From: Halorientalis pallida
GTDB lineage: Archaea; Halobacteriota; Halobacteria; Halobacteriales; Haloarculaceae
Assembly: GCF_004118325.1 (NCBI RefSeq)
Contig: NZ_RDFA01000005.1
Span: 186,001-250,000 of the forward strand
DNA length: 64,000 bases
Reading direction: 5' to 3'
Part shown: one piece after another, positions 8,547 to 16,561 of the stretch
How positions within the stretch are numbered: the first letter of the stretch is position 1
Layout of the letters: every line of letters begins with the position of its first letter
Made by a program: the position numbers and the translations under genes
Notes under the pieces: generated by a model
Databases searched by the model: none
What the model was told of the DNA's origin: nothing
What the model saw: only the letters and a program-made list of their open reading frames with translations

Positions 8547-9334
8547 GTCTCGGCGCGGCGATGGACGTGCGATTCGGGGCGACCGTCGAGGAGTTCGTCC
8601 AGTACCTCGTCGACCTGGGCCTCGACCACGTCGAACTCACGACCGAGTACCTGCAGGGCCACCCGGACGCACCGTCCCCCGAGCGGGTCGGTGAGATCGC
8701 AACGGAGTACGGTGTCAGCGTCACGTACCACGCACCCTTCCGAGACTGGAACCTCGGGAGTTTCAACGACGACTCGGCACAGGCTGCCGTCGATCAGGTC
8801 ACACGAGCGCTCGATGCTGCGTCGACGGCCGGTGCCGGTGCCGTGGTCGTCCACGGCGGCTCGGTCCCGCGACGCTACCCCGACTGGGTCCGGGAGACAG
8901 GTCGGCAGAACGCCATTGAGTCGCTTCGAGCGTGTGCCGAACACGCCGCGGATGTGGGCGTCCCGCTCTGTCTGGAGAACCAGCCGTTCGACGACCGGGA
9001 CGAACGCCACACCGTCGGGCCGGACGCGCTCGCGGAGACACTCGACGCCATCGACGTCGGCCCAGACGCACTGGGAATTACGCTCGACGTGGGCCACGCG
9101 TCGGTCAACGGGACCGACTGGCGCGAGTACGTCGAGCGGTTCGGCGACCGTATCACCGTCTGTCACCTCCACGACAACAATGGCGAGAGCGACGCCCACA
9201 ACCCGCTCACTGAGTACGAGCCAGTCGTCGACGCCGTCGACGCGCCCTACAACGTCTTCGAGACGAAGACCGTGGACGACGTGGCGGTGTGTCTGGGTGC
9301 CGACAGCGACCGCGTGCCCACTGCCCAGCCATGA
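8543..9334 (+). CDS. TIM-barrel sugar-phosphate isomerase/epimerase-like protein in phn operon
   Basis: 263-aa protein of the xylose-isomerase-like TIM-barrel (AP_endonuc_2) superfamily. Candidate metal ligands appear in the usual order: VTYHAPF, VVVHGGS, LCLENQPF, TLDVGHAS and VCHLHDNNGESD. Start ATG 8543 overlaps phnM by 4 bases and its stop overlaps the next gene, so it is expressed with the C-P lyase. The bacterial pathway needs PhnP, a metallo-phosphodiesterase that opens ribose 1,2-cyclic phosphate 5-phosphate; no phnP is visible here, and this protein could fill that role. That is inference. A sugar isomerase or epimerase on a ribose phosphate product is the other option. Confidence 0.75.
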   Translation: MSLGAAMDVRFGATVEEFVQYLVDLGLDHVELTTEYLQGHPDAPSPERVGEIATEYGVSVTYHAPFRDWNLGSFNDDSAQAAVDQVTRALDAASTAGAGAVVVHGGSVPRRYPDWVRETGRQNAIESLRACAEHAADVGVPLCLENQPFDDRDERHTVGPDALAETLDAIDVGPDALGITLDVGHASVNGTDWREYVERFGDRITVCHLHDNNGESDAHNPLTEYEPVVDAVDAPYNVFETKTVDDVAVCLGADSDRVPTAQP

Positions 9335-9987
9335 CGTACGACGCAGTCGTCTTCGACAAGGACGGCGTCATTGTCGAGCCGACGGACCGCGCCGTCATCC
9401 GGGAGGCAATCGAAGATACTTTCGCGGCCTTTGGCGTCCCGTCGCCCCCGTTGGCACTCGTCGAGCGGTTCCTCGACCAGGGGACGGCACGGGACGTCCT
9501 CGAAGATCGGTACGATATCGACCCCAAGGCGTTCTGGAACCGCCGGGAGCACACCGCCTCACGGGCCCAGGTCGACGCCGTCCGACGCGGCGAGAAGACG
9601 CCCTACGACGACCTCTCGGCGCTGTCGGCGTTGTCGTCACGACTCGGCCTGGTGAGTAACAACCAGCGGATGACCGTCGAGTTCGTCCTCGATCACTTCG
9701 ACATCGACTACTTCGAGACGGCGTACGGTCGAGAGCCGACGCTGACCGGAGCCGCTCGCAAGAAGCCCAGCCCTCACTATCTTGAACGCGCGCTGGAAGA
9801 CCTCGAGGCCGACACCGCGCTGTACGTCGGCGACTCGAACGTCGACATCGAAGCCGCACACCGGGCCGGTATCGACTCGGCGTTCATCCGCCGACCACAC
9901 CGTGAGGACTACGACCTGGAGCGGGAGCCGACCTACGAGCTGTCGACGCTGACCGACCTGACCGACCTGGTCGAGTTGGCGGGCTAG
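9331..9987 (+). CDS. HAD-superfamily phosphatase, last gene of the phn operon
   Basis: 218-aa haloacid-dehalogenase-like hydrolase. Motif I is DKDGVIV near residue 9 with two Asp residues, motif II is LVSNNQ, motif III uses the Lys in RKKPSP, and motif IV is YVGDSNVDIEAA. The cap domain is helical (subclass I), as in phosphoglycolate-phosphatase-like enzymes. The ATG at 9331 overlaps the stop of the TIM-barrel gene (ATGA), so it belongs to the phn transcription unit and may dephosphorylate a ribose-phosphate or phosphonate-derived product. It ends convergently, overlapping the MFS gene by 4 bases. Confidence 0.82.
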   Translation: MTYDAVVFDKDGVIVEPTDRAVIREAIEDTFAAFGVPSPPLALVERFLDQGTARDVLEDRYDIDPKAFWNRREHTASRAQVDAVRRGEKTPYDDLSALSALSSRLGLVSNNQRMTVEFVLDHFDIDYFETAYGREPTLTGAARKKPSPHYLERALEDLEADTALYVGDSNVDIEAAHRAGIDSAFIRRPHREDYDLEREPTYELSTLTDLTDLVELAG

Positions 9988-11234
9988 TCGGCACCAGCAG
10001 TCGATTTTGCGGACAGTGAGCCGTCAGCGGTGGTCGTCCAGAACAGATAGACACCGCCGACGCCGAGCAGTGCACCGACGCCGAGCGTTGGCATGGCGAG
10101 CGCGTAGCCACCGATGTCCAGCGCCGCGCCGAACAGCACGGGGGAGACCATACCGGGGAGCATTCCGAGGAACGCCTGGAGCGAGAGCGCCGTCCCGAGT
10201 TGCTCGTCGTCGACGGCGACCGTGATCGCAGTCGACGTCGGTGCACTGTCCATCGTGAGCACGATCCCGTAACCGATGACGACCGCAGCGAGCACCGACA
10301 GCGACTGCCAGGCGAGACTCCCGAGCAGGAACGTTCCCGCGCCGCTGAGCGCCAGTCCGACGGCGATTACTCGGAGGCGGCCGACACTGTCGCTCAACCA
10401 GCCGCCCGCGATGTTACCGACGCCACCGGCAGCCGTAACCAACCCCGCCAGGAGTCCCGCCGTGGCGACCGGTGTCGCCGCCGCGCCGACGGCAGCCGTC
10501 GACACGAGAAACGCCGGGAGCCAGTTTCGAATGCCGAACAGCTCCCAGTTGTGCGCGCTGTACACACTGACACCGGCGAGAAACGAGCGGTCTCTCAATA
10601 GCGAGAGGTCGAACCCGCTCCCGCCAAATTCCCGGTCTGGGTTGTCACGACCGAGCAGGAACATGAGTGGCCCCGCACAGAGTGCGAGCCCGCTCGTCAG
10701 GAGGATACCGGACCGCCAGCCGAAGCCAGCGGCGACCGACGAGGTGAGCACGAAGGAGAGTCCGCTGCTCAGCGAGAAGGCACCGACGTACACGCCCATG
10801 GCCGTCCCGCGACCGCTCGGCCCGAACCACTCGCTGACGAAGCGCATCCCTGGCACGTAGACGGCCGCCATCCCGAGGCCGCTGACGAACCGAAGGATAG
10901 AACCCCCGAGAAAGCCGTTGGCAACGGCACCGAACGCGATTCCGCCGAGTGCCGCCACCGTCGCACCGGCCGCGATGACCGATCGTGCAGCGTACCGGTC
11001 AGCGAGCACCCCGAACGGGATGACGCCGAGAAGATACCCAGCCTGAAACGCCCCGTAGACGACGCCAGCGTGGACGCCGCTCAGTCCCCATCGCTCGACG
11101 ACTGTCGGCAGGACTGCCGAATAGTTGAACCAGAGCAGCCCCGACAGCAACAGGGTCGTGCTCGCGACCGCCAGCATCTGGGTGTTCGTTCGTCCGCTCC
11201 ATCCGTCGCTCGACCGGTCGGCGGTTGACGACAT
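9984..11234 (-). CDS. MFS-family transporter co-directional with arsM
   Basis: 416-aa major-facilitator protein with about 12 hydrophobic segments. Segment 2-3 carries the GVLADRYAARS loop matching the MFS motif A (G-x-L-a-D-r-x-g-r-r), and a second copy, GGWLSDSVGRLR, occurs at mid-protein. Start ATG 11234 lies 18 bp behind the arsM stop, so arsR-arsM-MFS looks like one operon. Export of methylated or organic arsenicals would suit the context (compare the unrelated ArsJ and ArsP exporters), but no substrate signature is visible and the role is inferred only from position. Confidence 0.75.
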   Translation of the reverse strand: MSSTADRSSDGWSGRTNTQMLAVASTTLLLSGLLWFNYSAVLPTVVERWGLSGVHAGVVYGAFQAGYLLGVIPFGVLADRYAARSVIAAGATVAALGGIAFGAVANGFLGGSILRFVSGLGMAAVYVPGMRFVSEWFGPSGRGTAMGVYVGAFSLSSGLSFVLTSSVAAGFGWRSGILLTSGLALCAGPLMFLLGRDNPDREFGGSGFDLSLLRDRSFLAGVSVYSAHNWELFGIRNWLPAFLVSTAAVGAAATPVATAGLLAGLVTAAGGVGNIAGGWLSDSVGRLRVIAVGLALSGAGTFLLGSLAWQSLSVLAAVVIGYGIVLTMDSAPTSTAITVAVDDEQLGTALSLQAFLGMLPGMVSPVLFGAALDIGGYALAMPTLGVGALLGVGGVYLFWTTTADGSLSAKSTAGAD

Positions 11235-11252
11235 TGGTGAGGTCGGTCAGGG

Positions 11253-12089
11253 TCATTCCGTTGTCGGTCTCCGCGCCTCGATGGTCGCGGCGACGACGTA
11301 CTCGCTCAGGTCTCGCTGATCGTCCCACTCGCTGATGAACGCGGCGCTGTCGTCTTTCGGCGCAATCTCAATGTCGACGAATCCAGCGTCGGCGAGCAGC
11401 TGCTCGATGGTCTCGACGGTCGAGGCACCGGCGATGCAGGCCGTGAGCGAGTCGGGGTCTCGCCGGACCGAATCGGGAAGCGAGGCAGTCAGCACCACGT
11501 CCGAGACCGCGAGTCGGCCGCCGGGGACCAGCGCGCGGAACGCCTCCGCGAAGACCTGGCCTTTGGCCGGCGAGAGGTTGATGACGCAGTTAGAGATGAC
11601 AACATCGACACACTCGTCGGCGACGGGCAGGTGTTCGATCTCGCCGAGGCGGAACTCAACGTTCGGCGCGTCGTTTTTCGCGACGTTGTCGCGCGCCTTC
11701 TCGACCATCTCGGGCGTCATGTCGACGCCGATGACCCGACCCTCGGCACCGACCTCCTCGGCGGCGAGGAAACAGTCGAAGCCGGCACCGGAGCCCAGGT
11801 CGAGTACAGTCTCGCCCGCTTCGAGGTCGGCGATGGCCTTCGGGTTCCCACAGCCGAGTCCGAGGTCAGCGCCGTCCGCGACCGACTCGGTGTCGTCACT
11901 GCTGTAGCCGAGTTGCTCGCTGTCCGTGCCGATCGAGTCGTCACAGCAGCCGTCGTCGCTCTCGTCGGTCCCATCACAGCAGCCACTCCGACTGTCGTCG
12001 GTGGCAATATCGGCGTAACGCTCGCGCACGAGCCGGCGCTGTGCATCGTCGTCACGGGTCGCCGCTCCCTCGTCTGGTGCCTCACTCAT
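11253..12089 (-). CDS. arsM: Arsenite S-adenosylmethionine methyltransferase ArsM
   Basis: SAM-dependent methyltransferase (278 aa) that methylates As(III). The class I SAM site VLDLGSGAGFDC is near residue 90. The three cysteines known to bind As(III) in ArsM are recognisable in DLGLGCGNP, VISNCVINLSP and LTACIAGAS. The N-terminus adds two Cys-Cys pairs (GCCDG and GCCDD), which may be an extra metalloid-binding segment. The start is the ATG at 12089, overlapping the end of arsR by 8 bases. The open frame upstream is an arsR shadow. An arsM next to its own arsR is also known from Halobacterium. Confidence 0.92.
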   Translation of the reverse strand: MSEAPDEGAATRDDDAQRRLVRERYADIATDDSRSGCCDGTDESDDGCCDDSIGTDSEQLGYSSDDTESVADGADLGLGCGNPKAIADLEAGETVLDLGSGAGFDCFLAAEEVGAEGRVIGVDMTPEMVEKARDNVAKNDAPNVEFRLGEIEHLPVADECVDVVISNCVINLSPAKGQVFAEAFRALVPGGRLAVSDVVLTASLPDSVRRDPDSLTACIAGASTVETIEQLLADAGFVDIEIAPKDDSAAFISEWDDQRDLSEYVVAATIEARRPTTE

Positions 12090-12462
12090 CGTTGGTCCGA
12101 ATGGTGTCGAGCGTCTCCAGCAACTGTTCGGCATCGGCAGTCAGTTCGTAGTACCGCCAGGAGCCGTCTTTCCGCCGCGACACCAGCCCCGCCGAGTACA
12201 GCCGCGAGAGTGCCTGACTGACGGCACTCTGGCTGAGGCCGACCGCGGCTTCGAGGTCACAGACACAGACGTCACCCTCGGCCGCACCGATGCGACGAAC
12301 CAGTTCGTAGCGAGTGTCGTTGCCCAGCGCCGAGAGCAACTGCACGTCGGCCACCAGTAGCTTCTCGTCAACCGCCGGCAACGCTTCACAGCACCCAGCG
12401 CCTGACGCCGATCCGGTCTGTTCGCTCGACTGTGCCCCGTCTTCCGCAGTCTCTCCAGACAT
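12082..12462 (-). CDS. arsR: ArsR-family metalloregulator (of arsM)
   Basis: 126-aa winged-helix repressor. The DNA-binding region contains the metal-sensor motif DVCVCDLEAAVGLSQSAVSQ: the CVC pair on the recognition-helix side is the classical As(III)/Sb(III) site, where binding releases DNA. LLSALGNDTRYELVRRI is the typical ArsR entry helix. A further CC pair near residue 24 (GAGCCEA) may add ligands. It heads the arsR-arsM-MFS unit and probably autoregulates through the repeats just upstream of its ATG. Confidence 0.92.
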   Translation of the reverse strand: MSGETAEDGAQSSEQTGSASGAGCCEALPAVDEKLLVADVQLLSALGNDTRYELVRRIGAAEGDVCVCDLEAAVGLSQSAVSQALSRLYSAGLVSRRKDGSWRYYELTADAEQLLETLDTIRTNDE

Positions 12463-12497
12463 ATTAATAATTGCTAATATCAGTAGCTGCTAATATA
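12461..12497. promoter_or_regulatory. Direct-repeat operator/promoter of arsR-arsM
   Basis: Directly upstream of the arsR ATG, the nonamer TGCTAATAT occurs at 12472-12480 and again at 12488-12496 in an AT-rich stretch that stands out in a GC-rich neighbourhood. The 16-bp spacing and position over the likely TATA box and transcription start fit an ArsR operator that blocks initiation. Operator function is inferred. Confidence 0.55.
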
Positions 12498-12601
12498 GCT
12501 CTTGCGGGTGACTCACCGACACTGACGACGGACACCGTCACTCGGCCCAGCCACAACGTGCGAAACCAGCGGAGCTTCAAATCAGGGACCCCTGTGGGCA
12601 G

Positions 12602-13273
12602 ATGATGGCAACCTTCGACGCAGTCTGTTTCGACATGGACGGAGTCACCGTCGAGACGGCCGCTGCCTGGTACGAGATCGAACGGAACCACGTTCTCCCG
12701 AGTGCAATCGCGACGGGCAACCCGCCACCGGACGCCATCCGCGCACTCGGCGTCGATGACGCGTACGACCGGCTCCGCTCACTCGACGGCATCACGCTCG
12801 CCGTCGACCGTGAGACCTTCAGGGCCCTCTACGAGGAACGGGTCGACGAGGTGTACCGTGAGCGAGCGACGCTCATGCCGGGGTATCTTGACCTCCTCGA
12901 GACGCTCGCTTTCGACGGCCTCGCGCTCGGACTCGTCTCCGCCTCCCAGCGTGCCTGGGTCGAAATCGTGCTCGACCGGTTCGACCTCCACGACGCCTAC
13001 GACAGGGTCGTCGGTGCCGACGATATCGAGGGCCCCTCGAAACCAGACCCAGGTATCTACGAGCACGCCGCCGAACGACTGGGCGTCGCACCCAAACAAA
13101 CTGTCGCTGTCGAGGACTCACCCCACGGAATCGCCGCTGCGACGGCTGCCGGAATGTACTGCATCGCACTTCGAGGCGACGGCAACGCCGAGGCTGATCT
13201 TTCAGCGGCCGACACCGTCGTCACCGAGCCAGTTGCACTCCGGTCCGAACTCCGCGCCCTCACAACAAAATAA
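12602..13273 (+). CDS. HAD-superfamily hydrolase (phosphoglycolate phosphatase / beta-phosphoglucomutase type)
   Basis: 223-aa HAD protein with motif I DMDGVTVE near residue 11, motif II LVSASQRAW, motif III Lys in PSKPDPGIY and motif IV VEDSPHGIAAA, with a helical cap after motif I. The motif set resembles the phosphoglycolate phosphatase / beta-phosphoglucomutase branch. Two ATGs lie in tandem at 12602 and 12605. It is divergent from arsR across about 140 bp and is not obviously linked to arsenic; its physiological substrate cannot be told from sequence. It is a different HAD protein from the one in the phn operon. Confidence 0.8.
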   Translation: MMATFDAVCFDMDGVTVETAAAWYEIERNHVLPSAIATGNPPPDAIRALGVDDAYDRLRSLDGITLAVDRETFRALYEERVDEVYRERATLMPGYLDLLETLAFDGLALGLVSASQRAWVEIVLDRFDLHDAYDRVVGADDIEGPSKPDPGIYEHAAERLGVAPKQTVAVEDSPHGIAAATAAGMYCIALRGDGNAEADLSAADTVVTEPVALRSELRALTTK

Positions 13274-13481
13274 CGGACGTGACCGACGAGCAAGCCGAGT
13301 CCATCGTAGCGGTTCACACGCTCGTTGCGAGAGCCGACGCAATTGCGTCCGTTCACTTCGTCTGGGCGTCCACCGATGTTCTGATTGCGACGGTCCTCCG
13401 CGGGGTGACCCCCATGGCCTACAGCTCGCGCCGATTTCTCGCCGCGGATCCGTTCAGGTAGTGACAACCACTCATAATTCG

Positions 13482-13691
13482 CTAACAACAATCACTGCCC
13501 GCGTCACAGACAGTGCCGTAGTCGACTCCTAGCTCCGCGTCAATCGTGTCGTTGCACCGTTCGAGGAGTGCCGTGAACGTCTCGGGACCCGACTGCTCCT
13601 CAGTAGCAGCGAGCGCTTTCCCTAGACGGTCCGCCTGAGTGAGGCTGTCCGGTCTGTCGTCCGATGTCGCGTCTGTGTCGGTCAACAGCAC
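13482..13691 (-). CDS. Small Cys-Cys-terminal protein, halo-CC-star (HcsS-like)
   Basis: 69-aa acidic protein ending in CDAGSDCC, the last two residues being a vicinal cysteine pair directly before the stop. The start is a GTG lying inside the last codons of the upstream gene (10-base overlap), so translation is coupled. It closes the arsD-arsA operon. I recall that NCBI uses the name halo-CC-star (HcsS/HcsL) for small haloarchaeal proteins of this kind, but I could not check it. The Cys-Cys tail next to ArsA and ArsD suggests arsenite or antimonite handling, as a carrier or scavenger; that function is inference. Confidence 0.65.
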   Translation of the reverse strand: MLLTDTDATSDDRPDSLTQADRLGKALAATEEQSGPETFTALLERCNDTIDAELGVDYGTVCDAGSDCC

Positions 13692-14050
13692 CCACCTCCG
13701 TTTGGCTGCGCAAATTGCTGTTCGAGATGGTCACTGACAATCTCGTCAGTTTCCCGGAGCAATTCGTTTAGCTCCTCTCTGGCAGTCCGGAACTCCGCGA
13801 TGGTCTCGTTGTCAGCCATCTGGTCCTGCAGGTCACCGAGTTCCGCCATGAGGTCCTGGTCGAACTCGTTTTCCTGAAACTCAGTCTGTGTGCGCTCGAA
13901 CTGTGTCATGAGCGCCGACGCGTCGTCGTCCGCCTGGAGTTGCTCACGTGCAGCGTCGAACCGCTGGTACTCGGGTGAGGCTTTGACTGCCTCGATGAAC
14001 CGCGTGAGTTCCTCCTCAACAGCTGCCTGTGGCGACTGTTTCTCGCTCAT
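13682..14050 (-). CDS. YlbF/YmcA-like coiled protein with Cys-Cys tail, halo-CC-star (HcsL-like)
   Basis: 122-aa, strongly helical and acidic protein resembling the YlbF/YmcA family (region around FDAAREQLQADDDASALMTQ and FRTAREELNELL), but ending in NGGGCC before the stop. The glycine-rich linker plus vicinal cysteines looks like a flexible metal-binding tail. The ATG at 14050 overlaps the arsA stop by 4 bases and the 3' end overlaps the next small CC protein. A role in passing As(III) to or from ArsA is a reasonable guess from position and the cysteines, not proven. Confidence 0.7.
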   Translation of the reverse strand: MSEKQSPQAAVEEELTRFIEAVKASPEYQRFDAAREQLQADDDASALMTQFERTQTEFQENEFDQDLMAELGDLQDQMADNETIAEFRTAREELNELLRETDEIVSDHLEQQFAQPNGGGCC

Positions 14051-15963
14051 GATGGGTCCGCCTCCAGCCGTTCAGCGTGACCAATCTCGTCAGGGAGCCC
14101 GGCGATGTCCCGTCCGAAGTCCGCGAGTTCGTCCGGGCCAGTCGGCTCGTCCCGCCGAAGCGGGGCAAGCATCGCTGGTACGTCGAAGCGGTCGTCGATC
14201 TGGTCGAGATAGGTCCCCTGCTGGCTCCGTCGCTGCTCGAAGAAGGCGTTGTCACCGTACTCGTCGGGAAGCAGGTAGTTCACCGCGACGAGTGAGGTTT
14301 CGATGTCGACCTGGTCCCGGAGGTCTTTCGCAGCGCGATGGGCTTCGACCATCGGCGTGTACTCCGGATACATGACGAACACGAACGAACTCTGGGCGGG
14401 GTCGCGCATCGTCTCGATAACGCGGTCGTACTTGTCGCCGGAGCCGTCCGCTGCGTCCTTGGTCAGCGACCCGAGGTCCATGAACCCCTTCCAGTCGGAC
14501 GGGAGTTCGAGTAGTCGCAGTGTGTGCCCAGTCGGTGCCGTGTCGAAAACGACGACATCGTACTCGTCGCTGTCTAGGTAGCCGACGAACTTCTCGAGGG
14601 CCGCCATCTCCTCGGCACACGGGGAGTCGAGTTCCTCTTTGACCTGCGCTTTGGCGGTCTCGGCGTCCACGTCGGCGTCGTCCGCGAACGATTCCTCGAC
14701 CTGATCGAGCATCTGCTGTTTGTACTCCTCGAGTGCCCTATCCTGATCGATGCGTGCAGCATGGAGTCCACTGGACCCAACTGGTGTCGGGTCGTGGCCG
14801 ACAGTCGTCCCAAAGACGTCCTGGAGATGGGAGGCAGGGTCAGTCGTCACGATCAGCGTGTCGTAGCCCTCATCGGCGAGGACCGTCGCAGTCGTCGCTG
14901 CCATCGTACTCTTCCCGACTCCGCCTTTGCCGGTGAAGAAGAGATAGCGAGTCTCGTCTTGTGGGCGGAGCTGTTCCATGACCGCGTCGCGGTCCACGGT
15001 GCGATCCAACGACGCCGACTCGCTCGCGCTCGCGGTCGATTCGATATCGACCGTCGGGTCTGCCTCCTCGTAGAGGACTGCCGCGACATCGGCGAGCAGG
15101 TCAGTACCGGTAATCTCGCCGGGCTGGAGCGGATAGGTGATAACTGGCTTATCCTCGAAGGACGCTTCGACGCGGTCGATAACCGCCTGTTCGTCGGCCC
15201 ACTTGTCCTCGAAGAACGGGTCCTCACAGACTTCCTCGGGGAGATAGCCGTTGACGACCATGAGATCGGTCGAGATGCCGAGATCTGCCAGGTCTGCCGA
15301 ACTTCGCTCAACCTCGTTGATAGCGGCATCCTCGGGCCGGCCGACGAATACAAACGAGGTCCGGTCCTCGTCGCCAAGCGTGTCGATGGCGGCCTCGTAG
15401 CGCTCTTTGGCGTCCTGCATCGACGCAGCAGGACCGATACAGGTCGCGCCGCCGTCTTCGAGTTCCTCGTTCCAGCCACTCGGGAGTTCCATCAGCCGGA
15501 TGGTGTGTCCGGTCGGCGCCGTATCGAAGACGACCACGTCGTGCTCCGGCTCGTCCATGAACTCGACGAACTTGTCGAAAGCCGCGATTTCTTCGACACA
15601 GGGGCTGTCGAGTTGTTCCTCGACGGTCTCTAACTGCTCGTCGTCGAGCAGTTCCCGCATCGGGTCGAGCGTCCGGTCGCGGTACTCCTGAGCTGCTTCG
15701 TCGGGGTCGATTTCGATCGCCGACAGGTTCGCAACGTCGTCGAGCGACGTGATGGAGTGACCGATCGACTGGCCGAAAATATCGGACAGGTTCGGCGCGG
15801 GATCGGTCGTGACGAGCAGTGTGTCGTGTCCCTCCTCGGCGAGCCATGCGGCAGTTGCACAACTGACCGTGCTCTTGCCGACGCCGCCCTTGCCGCTGAA
15901 GAAGACGAATTCGGTTTCCTCGCTGTCCGGAGCGACGATATCCTTCGGGTGGGGCTGTTCCAT
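14047..15963 (-). CDS. arsA: Arsenite-transporting ATPase ArsA (two-domain)
   Basis: 638-aa ATPase made of two homologous halves. P-loops are SGKGGVGKST at residues 23-32 and TGKGGVGKST near residue 343; each half has the DTAPTGHT signature that couples ATP to metalloid binding. Candidate metalloid cysteines are present in DSPCVEE and GATCIGP of the first half and DSPCAEE of the second, equivalent to C113, C172 and C422 of the E. coli enzyme. ArsA normally powers the ArsB or Acr3 exporter, but no pump gene is in this window. It follows arsD by 5 bp. Confidence 0.95.
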   Translation of the reverse strand: MEQPHPKDIVAPDSEETEFVFFSGKGGVGKSTVSCATAAWLAEEGHDTLLVTTDPAPNLSDIFGQSIGHSITSLDDVANLSAIEIDPDEAAQEYRDRTLDPMRELLDDEQLETVEEQLDSPCVEEIAAFDKFVEFMDEPEHDVVVFDTAPTGHTIRLMELPSGWNEELEDGGATCIGPAASMQDAKERYEAAIDTLGDEDRTSFVFVGRPEDAAINEVERSSADLADLGISTDLMVVNGYLPEEVCEDPFFEDKWADEQAVIDRVEASFEDKPVITYPLQPGEITGTDLLADVAAVLYEEADPTVDIESTASASESASLDRTVDRDAVMEQLRPQDETRYLFFTGKGGVGKSTMAATTATVLADEGYDTLIVTTDPASHLQDVFGTTVGHDPTPVGSSGLHAARIDQDRALEEYKQQMLDQVEESFADDADVDAETAKAQVKEELDSPCAEEMAALEKFVGYLDSDEYDVVVFDTAPTGHTLRLLELPSDWKGFMDLGSLTKDAADGSGDKYDRVIETMRDPAQSSFVFVMYPEYTPMVEAHRAAKDLRDQVDIETSLVAVNYLLPDEYGDNAFFEQRRSQQGTYLDQIDDRFDVPAMLAPLRRDEPTGPDELADFGRDIAGLPDEIGHAERLEADPS

Positions 15964-15968
15964 CGGGA

Positions 15969-16295
15969 TTACGCCTCCCGCTCCTGTCGCGTGTCGATAG
16001 CGTCTGTCAGTGCATCGTACGACAGATACTCGCCTTCGGCGATGATGTCGCCGTCGGCGACCGTGATCGGGAGGACGTCTGGCCCATCCGATTCGACTTT
16101 CTCGTGGACGGCCTCGTGCTCGAGGAACCGCTGGATGTCAGCCGACATATTCGCTCGCTCGACCGTGACGTCGCTGTGTTCGTCGCCGAGTCTCTCGACC
16201 GTGTTCGTAAACCGAACCAGTTCCTTGTCGGGATCCGGTCCGCATACACCAGTGCTACAACACATCGCTTCCTCGAAGATCGTTATTTTAGTCAT
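15969..16295 (-). CDS. arsD: Arsenite metallochaperone ArsD
   Basis: 108-aa thioredoxin-like chaperone that delivers As(III) to ArsA. The three metalloid-binding cysteines fall at C12, C13 and C18 (AMCCSTGVCG), the same positions as in E. coli ArsD, which supports the ATG at 16295 over the longer frame starting at 16325. The rest (FTNTVERLGDEH, VLPITVADGDII) matches the family. First gene of the arsD-arsA-CC-protein operon, divergent from a second arsR. Confidence 0.94.
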   Translation of the reverse strand: MTKITIFEEAMCCSTGVCGPDPDKELVRFTNTVERLGDEHSDVTVERANMSADIQRFLEHEAVHEKVESDGPDVLPITVADGDIIAEGEYLSYDALTDAIDTRQEREA

Positions 16296-16561
16296 CGTTG
16301 AATCGTTTAGAGTTGCGTCAACCACTGTGATGCCGCTTCTCGGCTGAAAGGCCCGCTATTTCGGCCAGTGGTAGATTGCGGCTGCGCGGAGTCAACGAGT
16401 CAACGATTTAGATTCTACTAAAATAAGTCTATTGGAGAAAGACAGCGCTGGTCCAGTGCAGTTGCGCGAGCACGATATGGCGGGCGCTATATCGGGCCTT
16501 AGCGTAACTGTGCTATGCTCAACGCCAAACCATTATTTTGACTGCTGTTCAATTGAGGAGT
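16296..16561. promoter_or_regulatory. Divergent arsD / arsR promoter region
   Basis: 266-bp spacer between the arsD operon and arsR-arsC. CATTATTTTG at 16531-16540 is a good TATA-like box about 22-31 bp before the arsR ATG at 16562, giving a short or leaderless transcript, and GAGGAG just upstream of the ATG could act as a ribosome binding site. The arsD side has AT-rich sequence around 16407-16433 but no clear box. No TGCTAATAT repeat of the kind in front of the other arsR is seen, so the two ArsR proteins probably use different operators. Confidence 0.5.

Noticed and set aside
13279-13461. 60-codon plus-strand frame after the HAD gene
   Set aside because: Starts at a GTG with no promoter or coupling, composition is not haloarchaeal-acidic, and the region lies between convergent genes; considered chance.
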